From Candidatus Magnetocorallium paracelense (lineage in GTDB: Bacteria > Nitrospirota > Thermodesulfovibrionia > Thermodesulfovibrionales > Magnetobacteriaceae), in contig JAREWP010000061.1 in assembly GCA_029001845.1 (NCBI GenBank), positions 1 through 64,000 of the forward strand: DNA of 64,000 nt, read 5' to 3'. Made by a program: the position numbers and the translations under genes. This document shows, piece after piece, positions 37,807-47,124 of this stretch; the first letter of the stretch is position 1, and each line of letters opens with the position of its first letter. The notes beneath the pieces were generated by a model that worked only from the letters and a program-made list of their open reading frames with translations, was not told the DNA's origin and did not search any database.

Positions 37807-39408
37807 ATGGCCACAAACTCCAAAAAAGAAGACACCGTTGACAAACTTACATCGTACCTCAGGGCGAGAAGTGATTTCCCTGCTTTGTCAAAGACCGTAG
37901 CCCTTATTAATGAAAAAGTGTCCACCGAAGGCGACACTTCCATAACGGAGCTGACTAATATTATATTGGATGACCTGGCATTGACAAACAAACTTTTAAA
38001 GATGGTAAACACCGCTATTTACGCCAAATTTCAGGTATCGGGCAGAATTAATACAGTATCCAGGGCTATCTATTTATTAGGCGTCAAAACAGTTCGAAAT
38101 ACGGCAATGGCGATATTTCTCCTTGAAAATATTAAGAGTAAGACTTTACAGTATGAAATTAGAGAACTTTTTATAATCTCCTATATGACGGCTCTTATTT
38201 CAAAAAAGCTCTCCGCCGAACTCGATCTCAAGGATAGGGAGGAAGCTTTTATTTGCGGAATGTTTCATAATCTCGGTCTTCTGCTTGTTAAATTCTATCT
38301 TACAAAAGAGAGCAAAGAGATCGACGGACTCATATCGAGAGAAGATATCTCTTCTGACAGGGCTTCAAAGAAGGTTCTCGGTTTTACATACAGTGAAATC
38401 GGCAAGCTTATCTCCAAACAGTGGCATTTCTCGGACACAGCCATTTACTGTATGGATCGACTCCCTCTTGACTCTATTCCCAAGCCTGTGACAAATGTGG
38501 ACATGATACATAGAGTTATTCTTTTTTCATCTCTTTTATGTGAATTGGTCAACAGCGATAATTTAAAAAGAAATGAGTGGGAAAAGAAGCTTTCCGAATT
38601 TATGTGGCGCTTTGAAAGCAGTTTTACCATAAAAGAGGATTCCCTTCTCGGCATATTCGATTCTGCCCTCGACGAACTCATCGTATATGTAACGAACTAT
38701 AACCTGAATCTTGAGGAGAGTACTTTTATTCGTAAGCTTTTCTATCTGCTGCGAAATACAAAGATACCTGACAGCCTTAAAGGGGCTGACGATATGCGGC
38801 CTACAGCACATGCAACAGATGAGGCGCCTGCCGTTAAAGGCATTGATTCTCTGATAGAAGGGACAGAAGATGACGAAAAGGAGACCCCTGAAGAGGTTAT
38901 GACAAGGGGAATTATGGACATTACCGACTGTCTGCTCAATGACGATTTCTCTCTCAATGACGCCTTAAGAATGATGCTGGAGACAATGTACAGAGGTATA
39001 AAATTTGATAATGTGATCATATGTATTAAAAATACAAAAGACAACACCATGGATTGCAGATTCGGCTTTGGCAGGGATATCGAGGAATATGCAAAGAGTT
39101 TCCGTTTTAAAATAGACGACAAAACAATGGATTTGTTCAATATATCGCTAAAGGACAATTCTATCATTTTGTTAAAAGATCTTCAGGACAAAAGGATGAA
39201 ACAACACATGCCGGATTGGTATGTTCTATTAAAAGACAGCGGGACGATGATTGTAATTCCCATTGTTATGAATAAAAATCCGATAGCAATGATTTATGGA
39301 GACTATGTGGAACCTAATGTAGAAATATCCAGAAAATCTCTGCGTATTCTAAAGACAATTCAAAAACAGGCGCTTCTTGCCATTAAGCAGTTAACGGTGG
39401 GTAAGTAA
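37807..39408 (+). CDS. HDOD-domain protein with C-terminal GAF-like domain
   Basis: A 533-residue protein. The N-terminal HDOD domain (about 10-215) shows LTNIILDDLALTNKLLKMVN then TAIY, ISRAIYLLG-type residues and AFICGMFHNLGLLLVKFY. It lacks the full HD catalytic pair, as expected for HDOD. An acidic linker around 325-360 (EGTEDDEKETPEEV) leads to a GAF-like domain (about 365-530) with NVIICIKNTKDN and MIVIPIVMNKNPIAMIYGDY. HDOD proteins act in signalling complexes. The start ATG at 37807 has a weak site. The stop is followed by repeat DNA. Confidence 0.82.
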   Translation: MATNSKKEDTVDKLTSYLRARSDFPALSKTVALINEKVSTEGDTSITELTNIILDDLALTNKLLKMVNTAIYAKFQVSGRINTVSRAIYLLGVKTVRNTAMAIFLLENIKSKTLQYEIRELFIISYMTALISKKLSAELDLKDREEAFICGMFHNLGLLLVKFYLTKESKEIDGLISREDISSDRASKKVLGFTYSEIGKLISKQWHFSDTAIYCMDRLPLDSIPKPVTNVDMIHRVILFSSLLCELVNSDNLKRNEWEKKLSEFMWRFESSFTIKEDSLLGIFDSALDELIVYVTNYNLNLEESTFIRKLFYLLRNTKIPDSLKGADDMRPTAHATDEAPAVKGIDSLIEGTEDDEKETPEEVMTRGIMDITDCLLNDDFSLNDALRMMLETMYRGIKFDNVIICIKNTKDNTMDCRFGFGRDIEEYAKSFRFKIDDKTMDLFNISLKDNSIILLKDLQDKRMKQHMPDWYVLLKDSGTMIVIPIVMNKNPIAMIYGDYVEPNVEISRKSLRILKTIQKQALLAIKQLTVGK

Positions 39409-39419
39409 AAACTAAAAGC

Positions 39420-39452
39420 AGCAGTCAGCGATCAGCTAAGGAAAATAGGGTC
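39420..39452. repeat. Truncated copy of the AGCAGTCAGC element
   Basis: AGCAGTCAGCGATCAGCTAA followed by GGAAAATAGGGTC matches the end of the element at 20743-20882 (in reverse orientation), but the rest is missing. It is a deletion derivative placed next to the palindrome at 39487. Confidence 0.6.
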
Positions 39453-39486
39453 AATCGGAACTGATGTGGAACTTTTCAGGTATTTT

Positions 39487-39602
39487 TTAACGCAGAGATA
39501 ACGCAGAGAACACAGAGAGGATTATTTTTTTGTAATTCATTGACTGTTTTTTTTTAATATTTCCTCTGCGACCTCTGCGCATCTCTGAGACCTCTGCGTT
39601 AA
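39487..39602. repeat. AACGCAGAG palindromic repeat element
   Basis: The left arm (TTAACGCAGAGATAACGCAG) and right arm (GAGACCTCTGCGTTAA, with CCTCTGCGACCTCTGCG before it) are inverted repeats around an AT-rich centre. The element is about 116 bp. It is non-coding, ends 40 bases before the dynamin-like gene start and may form a long hairpin. Confidence 0.7.
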
Positions 39603-39642
39603 AACAGCACCACACCGGTTAACGTCAAAAGGAGGATTTTTT

Positions 39643-42204
39643 ATGTCTGAGAATGACGAGAAAATACAAGAATTTTTAAATAATCTCGGTAATATACTGG
39701 CTAAACTGGAGGATCTGGGTATTAAACAGTTCAACAAGAGAATAGCCGGTCTGGAAAACCATATTGAAACCTTTACAAAGCATACGATCCGAAGCGGTCT
39801 TGTCGGGATCACGAGTTCGGGCAAATCCTCGCTTATGAACGTCCTCCTTGGCAGGGGGGAAAAAATTTTAAAAGAGCAGAGCAAGGCCACTACAAATATG
39901 ATCGTACTCTGTTCAAAGGCGGAAACGCCGCAACTGGAGATTCACTTTGACAATGGCGAGGTTACGGAAAAAAGCGGTAAAGAGATACTCAAAGAGTCGA
40001 TATGGAAATACACCTCAGAAGACGAAAACCCCAATAATCAGTTCAATGTCAAATATTTGAAGCTCAAAGTACCGACCTTTCTTCTGGAGGGCGATATAGA
40101 ACTTGCCGATACGCCGGGACTGGACGCCTATGGCCACCAGGAGCATGAAGACCTCACTCTTCGTGAATTCCTGCCTCAGGCCGATCTGATTATGTATCTC
40201 GCCTCTATCCGGAGTCCCATGAAAGAGGCGGACAGAAAAATTTTGGATAAAATTATGGACGCGGACCAGCGTATCGTTTTTGTCCAGACCTGTAAAGGCG
40301 CCGTTGTGGAGCAGAGTTACGGAGAGGAGAGTTCCGATACGGTAGCCGACCTCCTGGAAAAACACAGACAGGAATTTAAGGACTCTATCAAGCCCTACGA
40401 AAAACTCAAAAACGCTCCCATTGTCCAGGTGGAGACAACCCAGGCTATCAAATATTTCAAGAATAACGATATAAATGCATGGAAGGAGTCGGGCCTTGAT
40501 GAATTCGTATATGTCGTTAAGAGCGTGACCGGTCAGCTTCAGGAGGATTTTACAATCAGAAATCTCCGAAGAACGGTAAATGAGACAAATGCACTGAACA
40601 AACTGATTATCAGCACCATTGAGAGCGACAGCGACAGAGAGAGAGATATTGAGGATCAAAAGGTATTCATGCATGAGGTGAAGACCCATTATGACAAGAT
40701 AGCCAAAGATAAAGATGAGATCATCTCCAAATGGAAAGAGAAGTTGGATGCTCAAAAAGCATATTTCAAGTATGAACATGAACTTTCGAAAATTTTCGGA
40801 TATTCCTATGACTACAATCCCAAGCATGATAAGCAGTTTATGGATAAGGTGCACGTCATAGGCGAGCAGACAAAGAAAAACAAGAACGAATTTCTAACCG
40901 TACTGGACAATGCAAAAACAAGATACCGGATGATATTCGACAAACTAGGGCTCGATGTGAGACGGGCGGACCTGCAAAACGTTACGCAAACAACTTTCTT
41001 TCTCCCCAATGTTCAGAAAAAGCAGGTTGCTGACGCCGTTGAAAGCGGAGAAAGAGAGTCCCGTTCATCGCTGTGGAGCAAAAAGGATATAACAGCGGAA
41101 TATATCGATAAAAAGAAATATATGAACGAGTTAAAAATGTCTCTAAAATATTTTTATGAACCTCTTACTAAACATCTTGAGTGGTGGAATCAGACAGTCT
41201 CTTTTTCCTATGTCGATCCCCTTGAGAAAAAAATTGCAGCACTCAAGGACGATATGGCGAATATGAAAACAGGGGGATCATATAATGATGCGCAGTACAG
41301 GCAGCTTAGCAATATAAGTACCGAGCTGAGTTCTCTGGTGCAGGAAGTATCGCCTCTTTGCAATATAGAACCTCTGAAGAAGAAGATAACACCCTATAAA
41401 AAATATTCCGGCAGGACAATTACTATTGAAAGAAGAACGAACGACAGAAGTCTTCTGCTTCAGCTTTGCAATCGTCTCTACGAAGGGATGTTTCATACAT
41501 ATTATGCGAAATGTCTGTCGAGAATCAGCGAAAGTAAGCAGAAAAACATCGTATTGATCGCTCAGGAGTACGAGTCGCAAATTAATTTTCTAAGGCGACT
41601 GATGAGGCTCAACAACGAGGCATTCGGAGTACTGGAAGAGCTTGAACCTCCCTATGCCATAAATCTGAAGGAAAAGAACGGGGGAATAGACAATATAAAT
41701 ATTAAGGGTGAGTTTCACGACAGCTTCGGCTTTTATGTGCTTGGAAACGACATGAACTCTCTTAATTCGTCAAAGAGTGAAGATATGTTCGAAAAGGCCG
41801 ATGTTATTCAGGTGATGATCGAAGATTTGCACAGAGTCGCTTCCGCCGTAACGGATTTAAAGGAGAGAAATCTCTTTTTCGAGTTTATAAATCAATACAG
41901 AAGTAAGCTTTTAATGACTTATCCCAGGGCCGCCTACTTTCAGGGAGAAAGGCTGCATATTTTAACGGACGAGGCGATTCTGGAAATCAACGACATCTTT
42001 GAATCGGAACGTTTAGAATGGTTTATTTACGAAAATTTCGAAATCAGATTTAACATTTTTCACGATCTCGCTACAAAAATGCAGGAACAAAAGCTGAACG
42101 TAGATGACTGTCTTAAAGAGTGGAAATCCTACGGAATCCCCCTTGACGGAGCCTTTACGGAAGAGAATCTGAGAGATCAGTTTGCTGAGTTGCCTTGGGC
42201 CTGA
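39643..42204 (+). CDS. Dynamin-like GTPase
   Basis: An 853-residue protein. The G domain has G1 in GITSSGKSSLMNVLLG (about 51-66), the G2 Thr in KATTNMIVL and G3 DTPGLDAYG (about 163-171). The G4 region reads FVQTCKGAV and lacks the usual (N/T)KxD Asp. The rest (about 310-853) is long, charged and helical, with coiled-coil stretches, as in bacterial dynamin-like proteins that remodel membranes. A strong AAAGGAGG precedes the ATG at 39643. The AAA/nuclease-like gene follows 12 bases after its stop, so the two form an operon. Confidence 0.85.
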   Translation: MSENDEKIQEFLNNLGNILAKLEDLGIKQFNKRIAGLENHIETFTKHTIRSGLVGITSSGKSSLMNVLLGRGEKILKEQSKATTNMIVLCSKAETPQLEIHFDNGEVTEKSGKEILKESIWKYTSEDENPNNQFNVKYLKLKVPTFLLEGDIELADTPGLDAYGHQEHEDLTLREFLPQADLIMYLASIRSPMKEADRKILDKIMDADQRIVFVQTCKGAVVEQSYGEESSDTVADLLEKHRQEFKDSIKPYEKLKNAPIVQVETTQAIKYFKNNDINAWKESGLDEFVYVVKSVTGQLQEDFTIRNLRRTVNETNALNKLIISTIESDSDRERDIEDQKVFMHEVKTHYDKIAKDKDEIISKWKEKLDAQKAYFKYEHELSKIFGYSYDYNPKHDKQFMDKVHVIGEQTKKNKNEFLTVLDNAKTRYRMIFDKLGLDVRRADLQNVTQTTFFLPNVQKKQVADAVESGERESRSSLWSKKDITAEYIDKKKYMNELKMSLKYFYEPLTKHLEWWNQTVSFSYVDPLEKKIAALKDDMANMKTGGSYNDAQYRQLSNISTELSSLVQEVSPLCNIEPLKKKITPYKKYSGRTITIERRTNDRSLLLQLCNRLYEGMFHTYYAKCLSRISESKQKNIVLIAQEYESQINFLRRLMRLNNEAFGVLEELEPPYAINLKEKNGGIDNINIKGEFHDSFGFYVLGNDMNSLNSSKSEDMFEKADVIQVMIEDLHRVASAVTDLKERNLFFEFINQYRSKLLMTYPRAAYFQGERLHILTDEAILEINDIFESERLEWFIYENFEIRFNIFHDLATKMQEQKLNVDDCLKEWKSYGIPLDGAFTEENLRDQFAELPWA

Positions 42205-42216
42205 GGATATGTTGTC

Positions 42217-43920
42217 ATGAATCTTCCCATCGGCTTAAGCGATTTTGGCAAACTGAGACAAGAGGGATACTATTTTATAGATAAATCACCTCTAATTCAG
42301 GAAATTATTAATTCCGGTTCTGAGATAATACTCATCCCGCGACCAAGGAGATTCGGAAAGACTCTGAACCTGAGCATGGTCAGATATTTTTTTGAATACT
42401 GCGAGGCAGAGGAGAGGATGAAACGTGAAAAGTTGTTTAAGGGGCTTGCCATTGAAAACACCGTTGAGTTTAAAAACCATGTGTGTAAATATCCCGTTAT
42501 TGATATCACCTTTAAAGATGTGAAGGAAAGGGATATAAATACCGCCATGTCAAAGCTGAAGGTGGTGATTAGAGAGGCATTCGAGAAACATTACGACTAT
42601 ATAATGGGTATGGACGCGCCGCCTAAACAAAAAAGGGACATCGAAACGATATTGTCTGAAGAGGGTGGAATTTCGGTATTTGAAGATTCGCTGAGGATAT
42701 TGAGCAGGTTATTGGCAGGGAAATATGGTGTAAGCCCGGTGGTGCTGGTAGACGAGTATGACACACCAATACACTCCTCCTATGTTCATGGCTATTACGC
42801 AGAGATGACGGATTTCATGAGAGGACTATTGAGTGGCGCATTCAAGGATAATCCCTATTTGTATAAAGGAGTGGTGACAGGCATACTGAGAGTGGCGAAG
42901 GAGAGCATATTCAGCGGGCTGAATAATCTTGGCGTTTATACGATACTGGACAGGAAATTTTCCGATAAGTTCGGATTTACAGCGGAAGAGGTAAAAGAAA
43001 TCCTGAGTACCTGCGGACTTGAAGAGAGGTTTCCTGAAGTAAACAACTGGTATAACGGATATGACTTTGGAGGGACTGTCATATTCAATCCCTGGTCGAT
43101 CATTAACTTTGTCGACAGAGGCGAAACCAAACACTACTGGGCGAACACATCGTCCAACGAGCTTGTGAAGGATTTGATAAGGGAGGGGTCTGACCGTGTA
43201 AAGGAAGATATGGAGAGGCTGCTGAGGGATGAGCCCATAGAATCGGCAATCAATGAAAATATAGTATTTCAAGAGCTCAAAAAGAGTGAAAGAAATATAT
43301 ACTCCCTCCTGTTTTTCAGCGGATACCTGAAATGTATCGAGCAAAGGATGGAGAAGAGGAGAATTATCTGTAAACTGTCTATACCAAACGAAGAAGTTAA
43401 GTATATTTATGAAGAAATCATTTCCCTATGGGTGGAGGAATCCTTTGACAGCAGTAAACTCAAGGCTATGCTCAGGGGATTAACCGAAGGGAAAATAGAG
43501 CTTTTTTCGAAATTGCTGAACGAATTCGTAATAACGACGCTTTCCTTTTTTGACACAAAGGGGAAAAAACCCGAAGCTGTATATCAGGCGTTCATACTGG
43601 GAATTCTTCTAAATTTGTCGCCTGATTATGATGTCTCTTCGAACAGGGAGCTTGGGTATGGAAGGTATGACGTACTCGTACTGCCGAGAGATCTGAAAAA
43701 GCCTGCCATCATCATGGAGTTGAAGAGCATTGCCGGTTTTTACGAGAAAGCTCCTGATCAGGCGATAAAAGAAGCATTTGACCAAATTGAAAGCAAAGGG
43801 TATGTTGAGGAGCTTAAGGCCAGGGGGTACGACAGGATAATGAAACTTGCCGTGGTGTCCGATGGTAAAAAGGTGTGGGTCTCTGATAATGTGGAAAAAG
43901 GCACAAGGCAACAGGCATAA
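42217..43920 (+). CDS. AAA-ATPase-like protein with C-terminal PD-(D/E)XK domain (DUF1703)
   Basis: A 567-residue protein of the widespread AAA-ATPase_like/DUF1703 family. The N-terminal part has GLSDFGKLRQEGYYFIDKSP, a Walker A-like PRPRRFGKTLNLSM (about 41-54) and Walker B VLVDEYDTPIHSSY (about 175-188). The C-terminal domain (about 440-560) has GYGRYDVLVLPRDLKKPAII then MELKSI, a complete D-x(n)-E-x-K nuclease-type motif. Family members are abundant in anaerobes and of unknown function, often considered selfish or defence-like. It directly follows the dynamin-like gene. Confidence 0.85.
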   Translation: MNLPIGLSDFGKLRQEGYYFIDKSPLIQEIINSGSEIILIPRPRRFGKTLNLSMVRYFFEYCEAEERMKREKLFKGLAIENTVEFKNHVCKYPVIDITFKDVKERDINTAMSKLKVVIREAFEKHYDYIMGMDAPPKQKRDIETILSEEGGISVFEDSLRILSRLLAGKYGVSPVVLVDEYDTPIHSSYVHGYYAEMTDFMRGLLSGAFKDNPYLYKGVVTGILRVAKESIFSGLNNLGVYTILDRKFSDKFGFTAEEVKEILSTCGLEERFPEVNNWYNGYDFGGTVIFNPWSIINFVDRGETKHYWANTSSNELVKDLIREGSDRVKEDMERLLRDEPIESAINENIVFQELKKSERNIYSLLFFSGYLKCIEQRMEKRRIICKLSIPNEEVKYIYEEIISLWVEESFDSSKLKAMLRGLTEGKIELFSKLLNEFVITTLSFFDTKGKKPEAVYQAFILGILLNLSPDYDVSSNRELGYGRYDVLVLPRDLKKPAIIMELKSIAGFYEKAPDQAIKEAFDQIESKGYVEELKARGYDRIMKLAVVSDGKKVWVSDNVEKGTRQQA

Positions 43921-43955
43921 GGAATAAGTTAAAAATATTGTTGCCTTTTTGTGCG
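43905..43955 (+). terminator. Probable terminator after the dynamin/AAA pair
   Basis: AAGGCAAC (43905-43912) pairs with GTTGCCTT (43940-43947), followed by TTTTT. The stem overlaps the last codons of the AAA-like gene and has a large AT-rich loop. Flanking GCACAA/TTGTGC can also pair. Confidence 0.5.
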
Positions 43956-44004
43956 CAATTTCATTTATAAGCGACCAAGTAGTGACCGTAAACCTGAAAT
44001 ATTC

Positions 44005-45306
44005 TCATCTCCTGCCAACTGAATAGTATTCAAATCCCATTTCTCTCATTTTGGAAGGCTCGTATACGTTTCTCATGTCAAAGAACAGAGGGCTTTTCAT
44101 TGTCTCCTTTACTTTTTTCATATTAAGGTTCCTGAACAGATTCCATTCAGTTACAAGAGCGGCGGCATCGGCGCCTTTAAGGGCTTCATAAGGAGATTCG
44201 GCATAATGAAGGTCAGGAAATATCTCCTTGCAGTTGTCCATTGATGCCGGATCGTAGACCTTTATAATTGCATTTTCACCTTTAAGGGATTCGATAAGCG
44301 ATAGGGCCGGGGCTTCCCTGATGTCATCGGTATTGGGCTTAAAAGAGAGACCCAGTATGGCGATAACTTTATCTCTGAAGTCACCAAGGGCTTCTTTCAT
44401 CTTTGTAAGCATCAGCTCTTTTTGGCGTTCGTTGGCCTCGATTGCGGCGTGTACGATTCCCACCGGCACATCATTATCTGATGCAAGGCTCAACAGGGCT
44501 CTTGTATCTTTGGGAAAGCAGGAGCCTCCGAATCCCGGACCGGGGTGAAGAAATTTAGGGCCTATCCGTCTGTCCAGGCCCATGCCCTTGGCTACGTCAT
44601 GAACATCGGCATTCACCTTTTCACAGAGCACGGAAATTTCGTTAATAAACGAAATTTTTACGGCAAGAAATGCGTTGGAGGCGTATTTTATCAACTCCGA
44701 AGTTTCGACATTCGTTATAACAAATGGCGTTTCGATCAGATAAAGAGGCCTGTAGAGATCTTTCATGATCGATGTGGCCTGTTCGCTGTCAGATCCTATT
44801 ACTATACGATTAGGGCGCATAAAATCTTCTATGGCGGCTCCCTCTCTGAGAAATTCCGGGTTAGAGACAACGTCAAAACTAATTTTTTTAACGTTTACTT
44901 TTGAAATAATATCCTTAAGTTTCTTACCGGTTCCTACGGGAACAGTGCTTTTCGTGACGATAACCTTGTAGTCATCGAGATTTTCGGCAATTTCCGCAGC
45001 GACTGCCTCTACGAACTGTAAGTCAGCCGATCCGTCACCTCGCGGCGGAGTGCCTACGGCAATAAAGATTACAAGAGAGGATTTGACTGCCTCCGATATT
45101 TCGGTAACGAATTTTATTCTGCCTTCCTTTACATTCCTTTTCAGAAGCTCTTCGAGCCCGGGCTCGTAAAAGGGCACTTCTCCCCTTTTTAAAGTCTCTA
45201 TTTTATTCTCGTCTTTATCTACGCATGTGACATGTATGCCAAACTCGGCAAAACATGTACCGGTAACAAGACCGACATATCCGGTCCCGATTATTCCAAT
45301 ATTCAT
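44005..45306 (-). CDS. ugd: UDP-glucose 6-dehydrogenase
   Basis: A 433-residue enzyme of family length. The NAD-binding GIIGTGYVGLVTGTCFAEFG is at the N-terminus, with YEPGLEELL, the central SNPEFLREGAAIEDF (about 158-172), the catalytic Cys in GPGFGGSCFPKDTRAL (about 260) and the C-terminal GLSFKPNTDDIREAP. It oxidises UDP-glucose to UDP-glucuronate for envelope or exopolysaccharide. It is monocistronic with GAGGATC before its ATG at 45306. Confidence 0.95.
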   Translation of the reverse strand: MNIGIIGTGYVGLVTGTCFAEFGIHVTCVDKDENKIETLKRGEVPFYEPGLEELLKRNVKEGRIKFVTEISEAVKSSLVIFIAVGTPPRGDGSADLQFVEAVAAEIAENLDDYKVIVTKSTVPVGTGKKLKDIISKVNVKKISFDVVSNPEFLREGAAIEDFMRPNRIVIGSDSEQATSIMKDLYRPLYLIETPFVITNVETSELIKYASNAFLAVKISFINEISVLCEKVNADVHDVAKGMGLDRRIGPKFLHPGPGFGGSCFPKDTRALLSLASDNDVPVGIVHAAIEANERQKELMLTKMKEALGDFRDKVIAILGLSFKPNTDDIREAPALSLIESLKGENAIIKVYDPASMDNCKEIFPDLHYAESPYEALKGADAAALVTEWNLFRNLNMKKVKETMKSPLFFDMRNVYEPSKMREMGFEYYSVGRR

Positions 45307-45360
45307 TTACGATCCTCCTATAAGAGAACTTTTTTAGCCATTGTTCTGCGCTTTATTTTT

Positions 45361-45634
45361 TGACAGGATTAAAAGGATAAAACATAATTTTTAGTCCTGT
45401 TTACTTTTACTTTATTATTTTAAAAATCCGAAAATTGACCCTGTGAGGCTTAACTTTGATAACCACGAAGCTCACGAAGAGCACAAAGAAAAAAACTTTT
45501 CTTTAGAAACTTCGTGACCTTTGTGTACTTCAGTGGTTTAAAATAGCAGGTTCTTCAATCGCTATATATTTTCATATTTTGTGACGACCCGGAGAAGCAT
45601 GGACGTTTATCCTGTAATCCTGCCTGAAAGTCAT
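45361..45634. repeat. Nested palindromic repeats (GACAGGATT outer, CCACGAAG inner)
   Basis: TGACAGGATTAAAAGGATAA at 45361 and its degenerate complement TTTATCCTGTAATCCTGCCT at 45606 bracket a second palindrome at 45461-45541. There AACCACGAAGCTCACGAAG pairs with CTTCGTGACCTTTGTG then CAGTGGTTT. No gene lies in this gap. A lone copy of the TTTATCCTGTAATCCT word recurs at 61751. Confidence 0.6.
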
Positions 45635-45641
45635 GTTTTCC

Positions 45642-46724
45642 TTACATATCGTTTTCGGCTATAACCTTGTTTTTCCCGGTCTTTTTCGCCATATAAAGAC
45701 AGTCGTCCGCTCTCTTAATAACGGAGCTTACACTATCCCCTTCTCTAATGCAACTGACACCGATGCTGACAGTAAACGACAGTTGAGCGTTCTTCGAATC
45801 TTTACTCCCGATTGAGTATTTCGCCTCTTCGATCTTTTTTCTGATCACGTTGGCTCGCTTTACTGCATGCTTTAACGTGGCGCCGGGCAAAATAAATGCA
45901 AATTCCTCACCACCGTATCTTGCAAGTACATCCTCCTTACGGATGTGGTTGTTGCAGTGTTGGACTAGAGCCATAAGCACTCTGTCTCCTATCTGGTGAC
46001 CGTAATTATCGTTTATGGACTTGAAATTATCTATATCGAACATAAGAAGGGAAAAAACTTTCTTTGAAACATTAAAACGGTCCGATAAATTCTCCATAAT
46101 CCTGTCAAAAGCCAGCCTGTTAAGCGCCCCGGTAAGTGCGTCTTTCATAGAGGCGTCCTCGGCTTCCTTCAGGTTCTCCTGCAATGCTTCCACTTTGGCC
46201 GACATCTCTTTGATCAGGACTTCGTCTTTTTTCTGTTTCTCCTTAACGACCTTCCTAACCTCGTCTACATGCTTTATCAGCTCTCCCTTGATTTTCCTTA
46301 TATCGTCGAGATATGTAAGTTTTTCAATACTGTCGCTGCTTTCGAATATCCTGTCATTGAATGCGCGGTTTTCCTCGTTAACTTCGGCCATGCCTTTCGA
46401 CATAATCTCGATTATATCCCGAAACTCCTTTTCCCTCTCTAAAACATATTCCTTTGTCGCTTTTATATATTTAAGAATAATATCCTTATATTTCTCAAAG
46501 GTCTGGTCAATTTTCGAGAGAGCTCTGTCATGATTTATATACTCCGACAGGTCCTTCATCTGAGCCTTGAATTTATCGGGTTCCAGTTCTTTAAAATCAA
46601 AGGAGTGCTCCTTAATTAGAATGATCAAAGCTCTGACGAGATTCAGATAATTATCCAAACGCTCCCGGTCCGGAGATTGCTGCGATGCTTCGTCGCTAAT
46701 TGTCTTTTTACCGAAAAATGCCAT
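45642..46724 (-). CDS. Diguanylate cyclase (GGDEF domain)
   Basis: A 360-residue protein. The N-terminal 190 residues are helical and highly charged, probably a coiled-coil dimerisation region (EKQKKDEVLIKEMSAKVEAL). The GGDEF domain (about 195-357) has the active-site variant GGEEF (about 271-275) in LARYGGEEFAFILPG. A canonical inhibitory I-site RxxD (RKED) lies five residues before it. FDIDNFKSINDNYGHQIGD provides the metal and guanine contacts. It should make c-di-GMP with product inhibition. No membrane segment. It is monocistronic. Confidence 0.93.
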   Translation of the reverse strand: MAFFGKKTISDEASQQSPDRERLDNYLNLVRALIILIKEHSFDFKELEPDKFKAQMKDLSEYINHDRALSKIDQTFEKYKDIILKYIKATKEYVLEREKEFRDIIEIMSKGMAEVNEENRAFNDRIFESSDSIEKLTYLDDIRKIKGELIKHVDEVRKVVKEKQKKDEVLIKEMSAKVEALQENLKEAEDASMKDALTGALNRLAFDRIMENLSDRFNVSKKVFSLLMFDIDNFKSINDNYGHQIGDRVLMALVQHCNNHIRKEDVLARYGGEEFAFILPGATLKHAVKRANVIRKKIEEAKYSIGSKDSKNAQLSFTVSIGVSCIREGDSVSSVIKRADDCLYMAKKTGKNKVIAENDM

Positions 46725-46754
46725 ATTGGATCACCTCTTTTCATCTTAAAAAAC

Positions 46755-46911
46755 AGCAGTCAGCTATCAGTGGTCAGCCTTCAGCCAGGGAAAGTATTGA
46801 TGTTATGGTTCAAAACACCTTCCCCTTATGGGTGAAGGTGTTTTGAACCATAAAGTGTTGCAATTTAAAAGCTGATAGCTGATAGCTGATGGCTGACTGC
46901 TAAATGCTGTT
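46755..46911. mobile_element. MITE-like element, family AGCAGTCAGC, copy 2, with central perfect hairpin
   Basis: A 157-bp element with terminal repeats AGCAGTCAGCTATCAG and, in reverse, AGCAGTCAGCCATCAG. The centre is a perfect 18-bp inverted repeat, ATGGTTCAAAACACCTTC (46805-46822) with its complement at 46834-46851. It is related to the copy at 20743-20882. The rest of the 46725-47124 gap shows no gene. Confidence 0.8.
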
Positions 46912-47124
46912 TTTAGGTTCATTCGTTTTAGGAAATCAATAAACGAACTTTTATGATTTTCAGCCGGTATTACAAAAAAATTGTAATCCCTCGATTACAG
47001 CTTCCTATGATTACTCACATAAAGACAGGTTGACACAACGAAAAAAAAATCTCAACAACTGTCTGTACAAACAAAGAAATTTAAAAAGAGGCGCTTCGTT
47101 CCTCGGAAGTATGGGATAGGGTTC

